A stretch of DNA of 54,008 nucleotides from CAYWVO01 sp964461835. Its GTDB lineage: Bacteria > Zixibacteria > MSB-5A5 > WJJR01 > JAJRUJ01. Where the stretch lies: NCBI GenBank assembly GCA_964461835.1, contig CAYWVO010000023.1:1-54008 (forward strand). Reading direction: 5' to 3'. A model generated the notes under the pieces. That model saw nothing but the letters and a program-made list of their open reading frames with translations, searched no databases and had not been told where the DNA came from. Numbering within the stretch: position 1 is the stretch's first letter; each line of letters begins with the position of its first letter. The translations under genes were made by a program, and so were the position numbers. This document shows, in pieces, positions 17,271 through 26,728 of the stretch.

Positions 17271-20200
17271 ATGAATCAAAACTTGCAATCTTCCCATACC
17301 CAGCGTCCATCGCCTCTCGATCGCGTAATCCGGTACTGTCTGGAAAACAAGCTGGTCGTTATGCTGGTGATGGTGGTGATCATTGCCTGGGGCATCATGG
17401 TTGCGCCGTTCGACTGGAAACTCTCCGGCCTGCCGCGCGATCCGGTGCCCGTCGACGCCATCCCGGACATCGGGGAAAACCAGCAAATTGTTTTCACCGA
17501 ATGGATGGGGCGTTCGCCGCAGGATGTCGAAGATCAGATCAGCTATCCGCTGACAGTGGCGCTGCTCGGGATTCCGGGCGTGAAATCAATTCGGAGTTAC
17601 TCGTTTTTCGGATTCTCCAGTATCTATGTCATCTTTAAAGATGATGTGGAATTCTACTGGTCGCGCTCGCGCGTTCTGGAAAAGCTCAATTCACTGCCGA
17701 GCGGGACTCTGCCGGAGGGCGTGCAGCCATCGTTGGGACCGGATGCCACGGCGCTGGGACAGGTATTCTGGTATACGCTGGAAGGCCGCGATGAAGACGG
17801 CAATCCCACCGGCGGTTGGGACCTGCATGAGCTGCGTACGATTCAAGACTGGACCGTCCGCTATGCGCTGCAATCGGCGGACGGCGTAGCCGAAGTTGCC
17901 TCGGTCGGCGGATTTGTTCAGGAATATCAGATTGACGTCAACCCCGATGCCATGCGGGCGCAGAACGTTACGTTGACGGATGTGTTCCATGCCGTTCGCA
18001 TGTCCAATGTCGATGTCGGCGCCCGCACCGTGGAGATTAATAAAGCCGAGTATGTGATCCGGGGACTCGGCTTTATTGAAGATGTTGCGGATATCGAAAA
18101 TACCGCGGTCAAACAATCGGGCAACGTTCCGATCCGCATCGCCGATGTCGCTACCGTCTCACTCGGTCCGGGACTGCGCAGAGGCGCGTTGGATAAAGGT
18201 GGCGCCGAGGTGGTCGGCGGGGTCGTCGTGGTCCGCTATGGTGAGAATCCACTGGCGACAATCCAGAATGTAAAAGAGAAAATTGACGAGATCGCTCCCG
18301 GCTTGCCGAAAAAGGTCCTCCCTGACGGGCGGACATCACAAGTGACGATTGTCCCTTTTTACGACCGCACGGGACTGATTTACGAAACACTCGGCACCCT
18401 GAACACTGCACTCATCGACGAGATCCTGGTAACGATTATCGTGGTCATCATTATGGTAATGCACCTGCGTAGTTCGTTTTTAATATCAGGCCTCTTACCG
18501 TTGACCGTGCTACTCACTTTCATCGCGATGAAATTGTTCCACGTGGACGCAAATATCGTGGCGCTGTCGGGGATTGCGATTGCGATTGGTACAATCGTCG
18601 ACATGGGAATCGTCATCTGCGAGAATATTCTAAAACACCTGGATGCCGCCCACCCGGATGAAAACCGTCTGGAGGTAGTATTCCGGGCCTCCTCTGAAGT
18701 TGGCGGTGCGGTGTTGACGGCGATTGCCACGACCGTAGTCTCGTTTCTCCCGGTATTCACCATGGAGGCCGCGGAAGGAAAATTGTTCAAGCCGCTGGCC
18801 TTTACCAAGACGTTCGCCTTGATTGCCTCGGTCATCATTGCGCTGACCATCATTCCTCCGCTCGCGCACGTCTTGTTCACCAGAGGAAAACACCTCGGCC
18901 GCACGCGGACGCTGTTGCCGGTTGGTCTGCTCCTCGGTGCGGTGGCGGCTTTTGTGCTCTCCCTGTGGTTTGCCGGTTTACTCCTTGTTGGGATCGCCGC
19001 ATATGTGTATTTTAAACGACATATTCCGAGTGCCATTGCAACGAAGATTCTGTCTTATTTCAACTACTTTATCGTTGTCATTGTGGCCTGGCTTCTGGCC
19101 GGTCACTGGGAACCGCTGGGCGTGGACAAGGGAGTTTTGCTGAATTTTATCTTTGTCGTTGTCTTGCTGGGTGGCATCCTCCTGTTGTTCCAACTATTCA
19201 TGCGCGTATATGAGCCGATCCTGCGCTGGTGTTTGAGTCACAAGGCAGTATTTCTCGCAATTCCATCATTTCTCATCCTGTTGGGTTTGACGATCTGGCT
19301 GGGATTCTCCAGTATTTTTGGCTGGATGCCGCGTTGGGTGCAATCGTCCCCACCGTATGTAATGCTTAATCATGCCTTTCCCGGGTTGGGTAAGGAATTC
19401 ATGCCGGACCTGGATGAGGGTTCTTATTTATGGATGCCCACGACGATGCCGCACGCCTCGATTGGCGAAGCGCTGGACGTCTTGCAGCAGCAAGACAAGG
19501 CCTTCAGCAGTATTCCCGAGATCGAATCGGTGGTCGGGAAATTGGGGCGCGCCGACTCGCCGCTTGATCCGGCGCCGATTTCTATGATTGAAACCATTAT
19601 CAATTACAAGCCGGAATACAAAGTGGACCAGAGGGGGCATCGTCTTCGCTTCCGCTATGATGATAAGTTGGAGGAGTTCGTTCGCGATGAAAACGGCCGG
19701 CTCATCCCGGATGACGACGGCCGGCCTTACCGAAACTGGCGCGAGCATATTCACTCTCCGGATGATATCTGGCAGGAGATCCTCAAGGCCGGCAAGCTGG
19801 TAGGCACGACCTCCGCGCCAAAATTACAGCCCATCGCCGCCCGCTTGGTGATGTTGCAATCCGGTATGCGCGCCCCGATGGGAGTCAAGGTCAAGGGGCC
19901 GAACTTAGAAACCATTGAACGTGTAGGGCTTGAAATTGAACAGTATCTCAAACAGGTGCCTTCCATTGAACCGGCGGCGGTGGTTGCCGACCGCATTGTC
20001 GGCAAACCATATCTCGAGATCGATATTGACCGCGAGAAAATCGCTCGCTATGGCATCAGTGTCCGGCACGTGCAGGACATTATTGAAGTAGCGATTGGCG
20101 GCCGGCAGTTGACCACTACCGTCGAGGGACGTGAGCGATATCCGGTCCGCGTGCGCTACCAGCGAGAGTTACGCAACAGTCTGGAAGAATTGGAACGGGT

Positions 20201-21077
20201 GCTGGTGCCGGCGTCCGATGGTACGCAAATCCCCCTGATCGAATTGGCGGTAATACGCTTCGTCCGCGGCCCAATGGTTATCAAATCAGAAGACACCTTC
20301 CTGATCGGCTATGTCATCTTCGATAAGAAACCAGGCTATGCCGAGGTCGACGTGGTTCGAGATGCGCAGAGACTGCTCAAAGACAAGATCGCCACCGGCG
20401 AGTTCGATCTCCCGGCGGGAGTGAGCTATGAGTTTGCCGGATCGTATAAAAACCAGGTGCGCTCAGAACGAAAACTCATGGTGGTACTGCCGCTGTCGCT
20501 GATTATCATTTTTCTGATTCTCTACTTCCAATTTAAGAAGGTGCCGACGACGCTGTTGGTATTTTCCGGTATCTTCGTCGCCTGGTCCGGTGGCTTTCTC
20601 ATGCTGTGGTTGTACGGCCAGGATTGGTTTTTGAATTTTTCGATATTCGGCGAGAACATGCGGCAGTTGTTTCAAGTGCGGGATTTCAACTTATCGGTTG
20701 CCGTCTGGGTAGGATTTCTTGCGTTATTCGGCATCGCTACTGATGACGGAGTTATTATTTCAACCTACTTGAAACAAGTCTTCGACCGCACCAAACCCTC
20801 AACCATCGCCGACGTGCGCGAAGCAACGGTAGAGGCCGGCAAACGACGGATTCGTCCGGCCTTGATGACCGTGGCAACGACGATTCTGGCACTGATCCCG
20901 GTACTCACGTCCACCGGTCGCGGATCGGATATCATGGTGCCTATGGCGATACCATCGTTTGGTGGAATGACGGTTGTTCTGGTCACGGTGTTCACGGTGC
21001 CGACCCTGTACTGTTTGTTGGCTGAGTTGAAAGTCAAACGCCAGCTGGCCAAACACGATGAAAGCGAAAAAGCGTAA
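17271..21077 (+). CDS. Heavy-metal RND pump (CusA/CzcA family), enlarged
   Basis: 1268 residues against about 1050 for CusA. It is a proton-driven inner-membrane pump of the HME-RND group. The N-terminal segment ends in GLPRDPVPVDAIPDIGENQ, a family hallmark, and the TM4 proton relay reads IVDMGIVICEN (Asp and Glu as in CusA). The extra length comes mainly from a hydrophobic insert at about residues 545-680 with several added membrane spans, and a charged loop near 780-830 (RFRYDDKLEEF, IPDDDGRP). Met-rich text (VMLQSGMRAPMG) lies where CusA has its metal-binding methionines, so Cu/Ag is favoured. It starts seven bases after the adaptor and is followed by a lipoprotein. Confidence 0.9.
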   Translation: MNQNLQSSHTQRPSPLDRVIRYCLENKLVVMLVMVVIIAWGIMVAPFDWKLSGLPRDPVPVDAIPDIGENQQIVFTEWMGRSPQDVEDQISYPLTVALLGIPGVKSIRSYSFFGFSSIYVIFKDDVEFYWSRSRVLEKLNSLPSGTLPEGVQPSLGPDATALGQVFWYTLEGRDEDGNPTGGWDLHELRTIQDWTVRYALQSADGVAEVASVGGFVQEYQIDVNPDAMRAQNVTLTDVFHAVRMSNVDVGARTVEINKAEYVIRGLGFIEDVADIENTAVKQSGNVPIRIADVATVSLGPGLRRGALDKGGAEVVGGVVVVRYGENPLATIQNVKEKIDEIAPGLPKKVLPDGRTSQVTIVPFYDRTGLIYETLGTLNTALIDEILVTIIVVIIMVMHLRSSFLISGLLPLTVLLTFIAMKLFHVDANIVALSGIAIAIGTIVDMGIVICENILKHLDAAHPDENRLEVVFRASSEVGGAVLTAIATTVVSFLPVFTMEAAEGKLFKPLAFTKTFALIASVIIALTIIPPLAHVLFTRGKHLGRTRTLLPVGLLLGAVAAFVLSLWFAGLLLVGIAAYVYFKRHIPSAIATKILSYFNYFIVVIVAWLLAGHWEPLGVDKGVLLNFIFVVVLLGGILLLFQLFMRVYEPILRWCLSHKAVFLAIPSFLILLGLTIWLGFSSIFGWMPRWVQSSPPYVMLNHAFPGLGKEFMPDLDEGSYLWMPTTMPHASIGEALDVLQQQDKAFSSIPEIESVVGKLGRADSPLDPAPISMIETIINYKPEYKVDQRGHRLRFRYDDKLEEFVRDENGRLIPDDDGRPYRNWREHIHSPDDIWQEILKAGKLVGTTSAPKLQPIAARLVMLQSGMRAPMGVKVKGPNLETIERVGLEIEQYLKQVPSIEPAAVVADRIVGKPYLEIDIDREKIARYGISVRHVQDIIEVAIGGRQLTTTVEGRERYPVRVRYQRELRNSLEELERVLVPASDGTQIPLIELAVIRFVRGPMVIKSEDTFLIGYVIFDKKPGYAEVDVVRDAQRLLKDKIATGEFDLPAGVSYEFAGSYKNQVRSERKLMVVLPLSLIIIFLILYFQFKKVPTTLLVFSGIFVAWSGGFLMLWLYGQDWFLNFSIFGENMRQLFQVRDFNLSVAVWVGFLALFGIATDDGVIISTYLKQVFDRTKPSTIADVREATVEAGKRRIRPALMTVATTILALIPVLTSTGRGSDIMVPMAIPSFGGMTVVLVTVFTVPTLYCLLAELKVKRQLAKHDESEKA

Positions 21078-21124
21078 TGTACGAACCGCCGCAGAAATAT
21101 TGGATGCAAGAAAGGAGCTACACC

Positions 21125-21685
21125 ATGAAATGGGGAGCTAAGGTTCTTTTGCTGACGGTAAGTATCCTTGCCGTTTCTCTGCTAATTGCGGGATGCAGTG
21201 ACAACGATAGCCCGCTCTCTTCTGTGAACGATGAGGCGACCACAATCCTTCGGGTGACCCCCGCTGATGGATCCACCGACATTTCCCCGGCCGCACCTGT
21301 TTCCATCGCCTTTAGTGGTCCGGTGGATACGCTGAGTATCAGGAATCATTTTTACCTGGCGGGCGGAGAACCGATGCATATGTGGCGTGATTCACTTGAC
21401 CATCACGGAGGCTTCGGCATGATGGGTATGGGCTGGCGCCACCGGATGGTAGACTGGATGGATTCAATTCAAACGCCGGGTATGTTCTTCTGGAATAGCG
21501 ACCTGGACAGTTGCGCGTTTCTCCCGGATGAGCCATTAGATCCCAATACCGAGTATCTGTGTGTCCTGGAGGAAACCGGCATGCGGGATCATCATGGTCA
21601 TATGATCGGCGGCGATGATCACGATGATGAGGGGTACCATATGTTTGGTTTCCGAACGGGTGAGGGCCGAAATCCCGGTCCGTAG
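21125..21685 (+). CDS. His/Met-rich lipoprotein with Ig-like domain
   Basis: 186 residues. The signal ends in lipobox LIAGC, so Cys near 20 is predicted to be lipidated. A Big-like (bacterial Ig) stretch VTPADGSTDISP...IAFSGPVD follows, then a segment dense in Met and His (MHMWRDSLDHHGGFGMMGMGWRH, split here over about 60 residues) and a late DHHGHMIGGDDHDD cluster. These are good soft- and borderline-metal ligands. Being last in the efflux operon suggests a periplasmic metal-binding or sensing role. ATG 21125 with GGAG upstream is chosen over the frame start at 21077, which overlaps the pump stop codon. Confidence 0.75.
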   Translation: MKWGAKVLLLTVSILAVSLLIAGCSDNDSPLSSVNDEATTILRVTPADGSTDISPAAPVSIAFSGPVDTLSIRNHFYLAGGEPMHMWRDSLDHHGGFGMMGMGWRHRMVDWMDSIQTPGMFFWNSDLDSCAFLPDEPLDPNTEYLCVLEETGMRDHHGHMIGGDDHDDEGYHMFGFRTGEGRNPGP

Positions 21686-21783
21686 CTGAAGCTAACAGGC
21701 GCACCGAATCACTGATGAACTGATACACGGTAGCCTTGCCCTCGGCGAATGTACCTCCACTACGGTGGTTGGGGCGTGTTCCC

Positions 21784-21939
21784 TCAGCAGTGAGTAGGGA
21801 CTTGTTTTAGACGGAATACGCTACGCCTGAGCTGTGTTGCGCAGATCCCGATCTTCTCATCCGCCGAGAACGTCCTCCGCATCTTCCCGCGAATTTCCCG
21901 CACCGGCAATTCCGCGTCCCTACTCCGTTTGCCAACCAT
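21784..21939 (-). pseudogene. IS3-family transposase OrfA remnant
   Basis: 51-codon frame. Residues 13-30 read VREIRGKMRRTFSADEKI, a close match to the start of IS3-type OrfA (usually followed by RIVLEGLRGE). Homology fades after that and a stop comes soon. No OrfB or clear terminal repeats are seen nearby, so this is a decayed fragment. It occupies the spacer between the efflux and signalling operons. Confidence 0.7.
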
Positions 21940-22395
21940 CACGTACCTCTTCTCCAACTCTCGGTTTACCCGAAACTATCTCCTGAGGTACAAGTCGGAT
22001 ATGTCCGAGTTTAGCTGACGGGGAACATGCACGGCATATTCGTGAACTATTGTAAATGCCGTAATAAAACCATTTATATATAGACATCCATCGGGTATAC
22101 TTAATTGCATTCTAAGGCATATGCTTAGCTCCGTTTCAGCAAATCGCTGGTTATTGACAGTGTGATAGTTGTCGACAAGAGATATGGATACGGTAGTTGT
22201 CGGTCAAATCGTCATACCGGTATCTTCTTAACTGATAGAAAGCTAAACAGCTGATCGCACATGTACAGTGTGGCCTTTTGTGGGGGCGCCATGCAATATG
22301 GGATCGCAACCGGAGCATGTGAACATGGTTGTGGATGGCCGTTGAGGGGGCGCTGTCCGGCGCACTGTACATCAATGGCAATCTGGTAACCAACG
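21940..22395. other. Intergenic, AT-rich leader of the signalling operon
   Basis: No gene seen. The stretch 22040-22170 is clearly richer in A and T than its surroundings and is a plausible promoter zone for the kinase at 22396. A weak sigma54-like match (AGGCAT-N5-TAGC, 22115-22129) is noted but not claimed. Confidence 0.4.
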
Positions 22396-25300
22396 ATGGA
22401 AACAACAACGCACACTTCTCCTGGTCCAAAAAAGGCGACGCAGACGCTGTTTGAAACGTATCCGGGATTTGCGATCCGGAGCAAGAAAGACGGCATAATT
22501 GACGCCTGGAATTCGCGGGCAGAGGAGGTATTTGGCGGGAATCTGGCGGGCCAAAGGGTAAACACGCTTCTCGCCCACGAAGGGGCTGAAACATTCATGT
22601 CCGGCATCCGCAATGCAGGGAGCGTAAAATTTCGTCTGCATATCGACAGCGTACTCTACGAGATACACGCGTGGTGGGACGCGGAGTCACAGCACGCGCA
22701 CTTTCTCGGGGATACGGTGTCGCCGCTACTCCAACTTCCACAATCAGAGAATGTGACTGATCCCCAGATTAATTATGCAGAGATGGTGGAGGCCATTCAT
22801 GAGGGTATCGCCCTGGTCGACACGGATGAAAAGATTGAATTCTGTAACCGCGCATTTGCACAGTTACTCGGCCAGAAATCACCCGAGGACCTGATTGGGA
22901 AATCTCTGCTCGAATTCATACCCAGCGATCAGCATGAATTGATAAAGCGGCAGGCGGCACTATGGCAGCAAGGCGCGTCCTCGCGGTATGAGTTCGAAGT
23001 CGATGACTTGGTACTCGGCCGGCGGACGTTGATGGTGACAGCCTCACCGCGGCTCAATCAGCAGGACCGACAAATTGGTTCGTATGGGATCGTTCGGGAC
23101 GTGACGGAGCAACGCCAGGCACTGGAGAACTTGGCGATGTCTGAAGATCGGCTGCAGGTTATTTTTGACGTGGTCCAGACGGGCATCGTCATCATCGATC
23201 CGGAAACACACGCAATTCTTGACGCCAATCCTGCAGCAGTACAATTGATCGGGGTCCCGCACGACCGCATCGTAGGACAGACCTGCCACGAGTTTATCTG
23301 TCCGGCGAAGGAAGGCCAATGTCCAATTACAGACCTGCATGAAGATATTGACCGTTCCGAACGCGTCCTGCTAACCGCCGAGGAGCATGAGATACCGGTC
23401 TTGCAGACTGTCAGCAAAATAACGCTGAACGGACGAGAGGTGCTCCTCGACAATTTTGTCGATATCAGTGACCGGGTTAAAGCTGAACAGGCATTGCGGG
23501 AGAGTAATAAGCGGTTTCAACAAATTGCCGATAACATCGATGAGATATTCTTCATCATGGCCCCCGACTGCAACACGGTAATATATACTAATCCCGCCTA
23601 TGAACGAATTTGGGGAAAATCCCGCGACAGCCTTTATGCGTCACCGCGGTCATGGATGGCGGGGATACATCCAGACGATCTCGAAAAGGTGCGTGAGTAT
23701 CTTGAACGTTTAGTCAGTGTGAAAACCAACGATGCTGAATTTCCAGAATTTCGCGTGATTCGGTCTGATGGGACTACGAGGTGGGTAGCGGGGTATGGCC
23801 AGCCGATCCGCCATGATAACGGTGAGTTGGAGAACATTGTCGGCGTCGTTTTGGATATCACCGACCGCAAATTGGCGGCTGAACAGTTAGCGGAATCGGA
23901 ATGTTTTCTGCGCTCGACTCTTGATGCTCTTTCGGCCCATATTGCCATCCTTGACGATGAGGGTCATATTATTACGGTTAACCAGGCCTGGAAGGAATTT
24001 GCCTGTCGGAACAATGGTGCTCCGGAGGCGGTCTGCGAAGGAGCAAATTATCTCGCAGTGTGTGATAACGCTGATGGCTTGAATCAGGAAGGTGCACGGG
24101 ATTTTGCCGCCGGTATCCGTGAAGTTATCTCCGGCAAAGGCGAATTCTTCTATTATGAATATCCGTGTCACAGTCCCGGTGAAGAACGCTATTTCCTGGG
24201 TCGGGTCACGCGGTTCTGCCGGGAATCCGGCCCCCGCGTGGTCGTTGCCCATGAAAACATCACTGAGCGAGTGATCGCCGAAAAGTCACTGAAAAAATCA
24301 GAGAAACGATATCGCGAGTTATTTGACGCCAATCCCGACGGGGTGCTGGTCACGGATCGGGAGACCAGGCGGTTTAGTTACGCCAATGCCGCTATCTGTA
24401 AGATGCTGGGGTATTCGCTTGAAGAACTTCATGAGCTTTCCGTGGATGATATTCATCCAACCCAAGATCTGGCGGAGCCCCACCGCGGATTCGAATCCCT
24501 GGTTCGAGGGGAACGGCAAGCCACCATCATACGCTGTTTGCGGAAGGATGGATCGACCTTTCTGGCGGATATCCGCGCCATGCATATGGTGCTCAGTGGC
24601 CGTGACTGTCTGGTTGGTATTTTCAAGGATACCACTGAGTTGCGACAAGCCGAAAAGGAGCGGAAGCGGTTGGAGGGGGAACTGTTACACGCGCGCAAAC
24701 TGGAGTCGGTGGGCTCGCTGGCGGCCGGAATCGCACATGAAATAAACACCCCCATTCAATTCGTGGGAGATAACACCCGCTTCCTCAAAGATTCTTTCGA
24801 ATCACTGCTGAATCTACTCGACCGTCGAGAGAAGTTATGGCAACAGGTGATCGCGGGCGGACAGCCGGAGAGCTTAGTGGAAACGTGGCGGGAGGCCGCG
24901 GCCGAAGCTGACCTGGATTACAGCAAAGAAGAGGTTCCTTTGGCGATCGTCCAGACGCTCGATGGGATTCAACGCGTGACTGAAATCGTTCGGGCGATGA
25001 AAGATTTTGCCCACCAGGGGCAAAAGGAACGATCTCCCTCGGATATTAACAGCATGCTGCAAAGCACCCTGACCGTGGCGCGCAATGAGTTGAAATACGT
25101 TGCCGAGGTAGTCACGGATTTCGATGCACATATACCGATAATCGAGTGTTATCGCAACGAGCTCAATCAGGTGCTCTTAAATCTCCTGGTCAATGCCGCG
25201 CACACAATTGCTGACGTGGTCGGGGACGGCAGCCAGGGAAAAGGAACCATTACTGTCAAGACCTATCGAGAAGACGATACTGTTGTTGTCGCTATCACCG

Positions 25301-25542
25301 ATACCGGCACCGGTATTCCCGAAGATGCCCGCGGGCGCATCTTCGATCCGTTTTTCACGACGAAGGACGTCGGGAAAGGCACCGGACAAGGATTGTCTAT
25401 CGCCTATCAGGTCGTCGTGGAAAAACACCGCGGCAAGTTGACCTTTGAGTCGGAAATGGGAAAGGGGACCACCTTCTTTATTCACCTGCCGCTTCATAAA
25501 GAGAAGGAGGCTGATTCCGATGGCAGTAATTCTGCTCGTTGA
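22396..25542 (+). CDS. Multi-PAS sensor histidine kinase
   Basis: 1048 residues with no membrane segment, so a soluble sensor. About six PAS-type domains in series precede the kinase: roughly 15-95, 128-240, 250-360, 370-490, 505-620 and 635-755. The third contains CHEFICPAKEGQCPITD, a Cys-bearing PAS variant that might bind metal, heme or respond to redox. DHp has IAHEINTPIQF (His near 783), typical of kinases with a long loop before the ATPase. The ATPase has LLVNAAHT, DTGTGIP and GQGLSIAY. It heads a four-gene operon; the next start overlaps its end by 23 bases. Confidence 0.9.
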   Translation: METTTHTSPGPKKATQTLFETYPGFAIRSKKDGIIDAWNSRAEEVFGGNLAGQRVNTLLAHEGAETFMSGIRNAGSVKFRLHIDSVLYEIHAWWDAESQHAHFLGDTVSPLLQLPQSENVTDPQINYAEMVEAIHEGIALVDTDEKIEFCNRAFAQLLGQKSPEDLIGKSLLEFIPSDQHELIKRQAALWQQGASSRYEFEVDDLVLGRRTLMVTASPRLNQQDRQIGSYGIVRDVTEQRQALENLAMSEDRLQVIFDVVQTGIVIIDPETHAILDANPAAVQLIGVPHDRIVGQTCHEFICPAKEGQCPITDLHEDIDRSERVLLTAEEHEIPVLQTVSKITLNGREVLLDNFVDISDRVKAEQALRESNKRFQQIADNIDEIFFIMAPDCNTVIYTNPAYERIWGKSRDSLYASPRSWMAGIHPDDLEKVREYLERLVSVKTNDAEFPEFRVIRSDGTTRWVAGYGQPIRHDNGELENIVGVVLDITDRKLAAEQLAESECFLRSTLDALSAHIAILDDEGHIITVNQAWKEFACRNNGAPEAVCEGANYLAVCDNADGLNQEGARDFAAGIREVISGKGEFFYYEYPCHSPGEERYFLGRVTRFCRESGPRVVVAHENITERVIAEKSLKKSEKRYRELFDANPDGVLVTDRETRRFSYANAAICKMLGYSLEELHELSVDDIHPTQDLAEPHRGFESLVRGERQATIIRCLRKDGSTFLADIRAMHMVLSGRDCLVGIFKDTTELRQAEKERKRLEGELLHARKLESVGSLAAGIAHEINTPIQFVGDNTRFLKDSFESLLNLLDRREKLWQQVIAGGQPESLVETWREAAAEADLDYSKEEVPLAIVQTLDGIQRVTEIVRAMKDFAHQGQKERSPSDINSMLQSTLTVARNELKYVAEVVTDFDAHIPIIECYRNELNQVLLNLLVNAAHTIADVVGDGSQGKGTITVKTYREDDTVVVAITDTGTGIPEDARGRIFDPFFTTKDVGKGTGQGLSIAYQVVVEKHRGKLTFESEMGKGTTFFIHLPLHKEKEADSDGSNSAR

Positions 25543-26728
25543 TGATGAGCATAGTGTCCTGCGGGGACTCCGACGGATGTTGCGCACACATGCGCCGCAT
25601 TGGCGGGCTATGAGTGCGCATTCCGCCGCTGAGGCGCGGCAGAAGCTCGGCGATCAACTGCCGGATGTCATCGTTACCGACCTCAGAATGGCGGGCGTGG
25701 ATGGGCTGGAATTCATTGCCGATGTTCGCAATGATCGGCAGTTGGCGATGATTCCCATAATTGTGTTATCCGGTCACCGGACCGAGGAAGATGAGCGGGT
25801 TGCCTGGGAGCTGGGAATTCATGATTTTGTGGCCAAGCCAGTCCAACCGCTGCAATTTATTGCCCGCATCCGGGCGGCGGTTCGCACGAAACGGTTCACC
25901 GAATTTTTGCAAAAACAAAATGATGTAATGCAACGTGAATTGATGCGGCTGCAAAAGTCGGACGCGTTGGGCAAGCTCGCCGCCGAAGCGACCCATGATT
26001 TGAGCAACATGCTCGCGATAACCATCGGGCGTACCGAAATGGCCCAACATGTTGTTGCTGATTCCCGCGAGGCCCAGAAAAGCCTCACCCAGGCGCTTCA
26101 TTCTGCCGAACACGCCAGGCGAATGGTCGAACACATGCGGACATTGGGCCAGACCTCTGCGGCGGGTCCCGCAGCCGAAATCACGCCGGCGGTCGATGAG
26201 GCGATGGAGTTGATTTCGCTAATTATCCCTCCGGGAATCAAGGTAGTGGTGCATAGCACCCCCCTGAGTCAAAACCTGCAAATCGATGAGACCCGTCTGT
26301 ATCAGCTTTTGTTAAACCTGTGCACCAATGCGATACATGCAATGGGTACCGAGGGGACGTTGACCGTTTCCTTACGGGAAAGCCAATTCGGCCTTGAACG
26401 AAACGAGGGCGGCTCCCCGGTGAGACGCGCCCCTGGCGCCCTGTTGCAGGTGCGAGATACCGGCCACGGAATACCGGCAGAAACACTGGACCGCATCTGG
26501 GAACTGTTTTTCACCACTAAAAGTGTGACGCAAGGCAGTGGGGTGGGCCTTGCGGTGGTCAAACGTATCGTGGATGAAATGGGCGCCACGATCGCCGTGC
26601 AGAGTCAAGTAGGAATGGGGACCTGCTTCTCTGTATTTATCCCATACACCACGGACGCGGGGCAGAGCTCCGCTGTTGAGACCGAAAGGGCAGGTAATGC
26701 AGAAGAAGCGAATTCTCTTCGTCGATGA
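25520..26728 (+). CDS. Receiver domain-histidine kinase hybrid
   Basis: 402 residues. The receiver (1-125) has DDEHSVLRGLRR, phosphoacceptor Asp in VTDLRMA, and the conserved Lys in FVAKPVQP. A DHp-like helix follows with THDLSNMLA, of the HDxxN type (phospho-His near 158), then an ATPase domain with NLCTNAIHA, DTGHGIP, FFTTK and GSGVGLAV. It probably takes phosphate from, or relays to, the multi-PAS kinase. GAAGGAGG nine bases before ATG 25520 fixes the start inside the upstream gene; the longer frame from 25445 is rejected. The next gene also overlaps its end. Confidence 0.88.
   Translation: MAVILLVDDEHSVLRGLRRMLRTHAPHWRAMSAHSAAEARQKLGDQLPDVIVTDLRMAGVDGLEFIADVRNDRQLAMIPIIVLSGHRTEEDERVAWELGIHDFVAKPVQPLQFIARIRAAVRTKRFTEFLQKQNDVMQRELMRLQKSDALGKLAAEATHDLSNMLAITIGRTEMAQHVVADSREAQKSLTQALHSAEHARRMVEHMRTLGQTSAAGPAAEITPAVDEAMELISLIIPPGIKVVVHSTPLSQNLQIDETRLYQLLLNLCTNAIHAMGTEGTLTVSLRESQFGLERNEGGSPVRRAPGALLQVRDTGHGIPAETLDRIWELFFTTKSVTQGSGVGLAVVKRIVDEMGATIAVQSQVGMGTCFSVFIPYTTDAGQSSAVETERAGNAEEANSLRR

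Noticed and set aside
22115..22129. AGGCAT-N5-TAGC as a sigma54 box before the multi-PAS kinase
   Set aside because: Two mismatches, including in the -12 box; could be chance in AT-rich DNA.
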